Source: Bradyrhizobium genosp. SA-3
GTDB taxonomy: Bacteria > Pseudomonadota > Alphaproteobacteria > Rhizobiales > Xanthobacteraceae
Assembly: GCF_004212635.1 (NCBI RefSeq)
Contig: NZ_PSRT01000007.1
Coordinates: forward strand, 1 to 64,000
Reading direction: 5' to 3'
Length of the DNA: 64,000 nt
Below, piece after piece: positions 63,589 through 64,000 of this stretch. Both the position numbers and the translations under genes were made by a program. The number at the start of each line of letters is the position of its first letter. Position 1 is the first letter of the stretch. The notes below the pieces were generated by a model. The model did no database searches. It saw only the letters and a list, made by a program, of their open reading frames with translations, and was not told the origin of the DNA.

Positions 63589-64000
63589 ATGTGGCTTAAG
63601 TCATTTGTCGTTGCGTCTTTGTTGCACGTGGGTGTCGTCAGCGTCGCGCATGCGGCGGGACCGTTCGGCTCCGTCAATGTCGGCAACTGGATCGGCGGCG
63701 CCTTCAGCAATGATGAGACGGGAGCGTTCTCGCATTGCGCGGCCACCGCGCCTTACGCCAACGGGGTGAGTCTCGTCGTCGCGCAGAATGCGGCCGGCTC
63801 CTGGCTTCTGAGCCTTGCCAGCCCCGGCTTTCGCTTCAACAAGGGCGATACCGCGCCCGTCGACTTCATCTTCGACGGCCAGGAGCAGGCCAGGTTGTTT
63901 GCGACCTCCAACGCCCCCAACATGGTGACGACCATCCTGCCCCTCAATGTCGCTCGCACCTTCCAGAAGGCAAGCCTGATGGTAGTGACGACCAACGGCA
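63589..64000 (+). CDS. Secreted protein of unknown function, truncated by window end
   Basis: Only the first 137 codons are in view. A signal peptide is clear: MWLKSFVVASLLHVGVVSV, then AHA before AGPFGS (cleavage near residue 22). The mature part begins with GPFGSVNVGNWIGGAFSNDE and contains a Cys in AFSHCAATAPYANG; the region has no recognised catalytic motif. Relatives I recall carry extra C-terminal domains, so the function cannot be assigned. GGGGG lies upstream of ATG 63589. Divergent from the regulator operon. Confidence 0.75.
   Translation, partial: MWLKSFVVASLLHVGVVSVAHAAGPFGSVNVGNWIGGAFSNDETGAFSHCAATAPYANGVSLVVAQNAAGSWLLSLASPGFRFNKGDTAPVDFIFDGQEQARLFATSNAPNMVTTILPLNVARTFQKASLMVVTTNG

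Overview
The window is high-GC DNA from an alphaproteobacterium, most likely Bradyrhizobium or a close relative in the Nitrobacteraceae. The evidence is a RegS/RegR redox two-component pair, MmcB, a GlnD with two ACT domains, a short-chain PHA depolymerase with a Cys nucleophile, many single-copy ABC and LivGFHM-type loci, and dense palindromic intergenic repeats typical of that group. Genus assignment is inference. There are no rRNA genes, CRISPR arrays, insertion sequences or phage genes; one tRNA (Arg, CCG) is present.

Layout. 1-1.8 kb: C-terminal two thirds of mutS with an apparent frameshift. 1.9-6.2 kb (minus): a membrane protein, then an ssuA-ssuC-ssuB type sulfonate ABC operon followed by an OsmC protein. 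6.4-12.3 kb: glnD, ogt, a DUF1304 membrane protein, an orphan amino-acid/amide type binding protein and a DUF1330 protein. 12.4-15.8 kb: a class A penicillin-binding protein and a YgjP-type metallopeptidase. 16.2-19.4 kb (minus): phaZ and a two-gene ABC-2 exporter. 19.4-21.5 kb: regS-regR. 21.6-25.8 kb: mmcB and two GH13 glycosidases facing each other. 26-34.8 kb: accessory metabolism (MBL hydrolase, HxlR regulator, PHB-type esterase, MFS pump, LLM flavin oxidoreductase, P450, SDR).

35-38 kb: a histidine kinase and a PAS-GGDEF-EAL protein. 38.3-48.4 kb looks like a carboxylate uptake and activation region: a sigma-54 activator, a well-formed -24/-12 promoter with upstream inverted repeats, an MHS-type symporter, a CoA-transferase, then a binding protein and livGFHM. 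48.6-52.7 kb: two overlapping c-di-GMP genes. 52.9-60.1 kb: tRNA-Arg, a BrnT toxin with an XRE-type partner bracketed by a 15-bp direct repeat of the tRNA 3' end, dinB, a histidine kinase, a frameshifted flippase, a small conserved protein and a tag glycosylase gene with an in-frame stop. 60.3-64 kb: a metallophosphoesterase, a cNMP-binding protein, uppS, a winged-helix regulator with its membrane partner, and the start of a secreted protein.

The most informative regulatory readings are (i) the sigma-54 promoter and activator site before the symporter/CoA-transferase genes, (ii) an identical palindrome ACTTTG-N5-CAAAGT both upstream of the membrane protein/winged-helix operon and over the uppS start codon, (iii) the tRNA-tail repeat around the toxin-antitoxin module, and (iv) interspersed repeats that supply the stop codons of two genes and the start codon of a third. 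Three coding genes appear broken, two of them DNA-repair genes (mutS, tag); both frameshifts are loss of one G.
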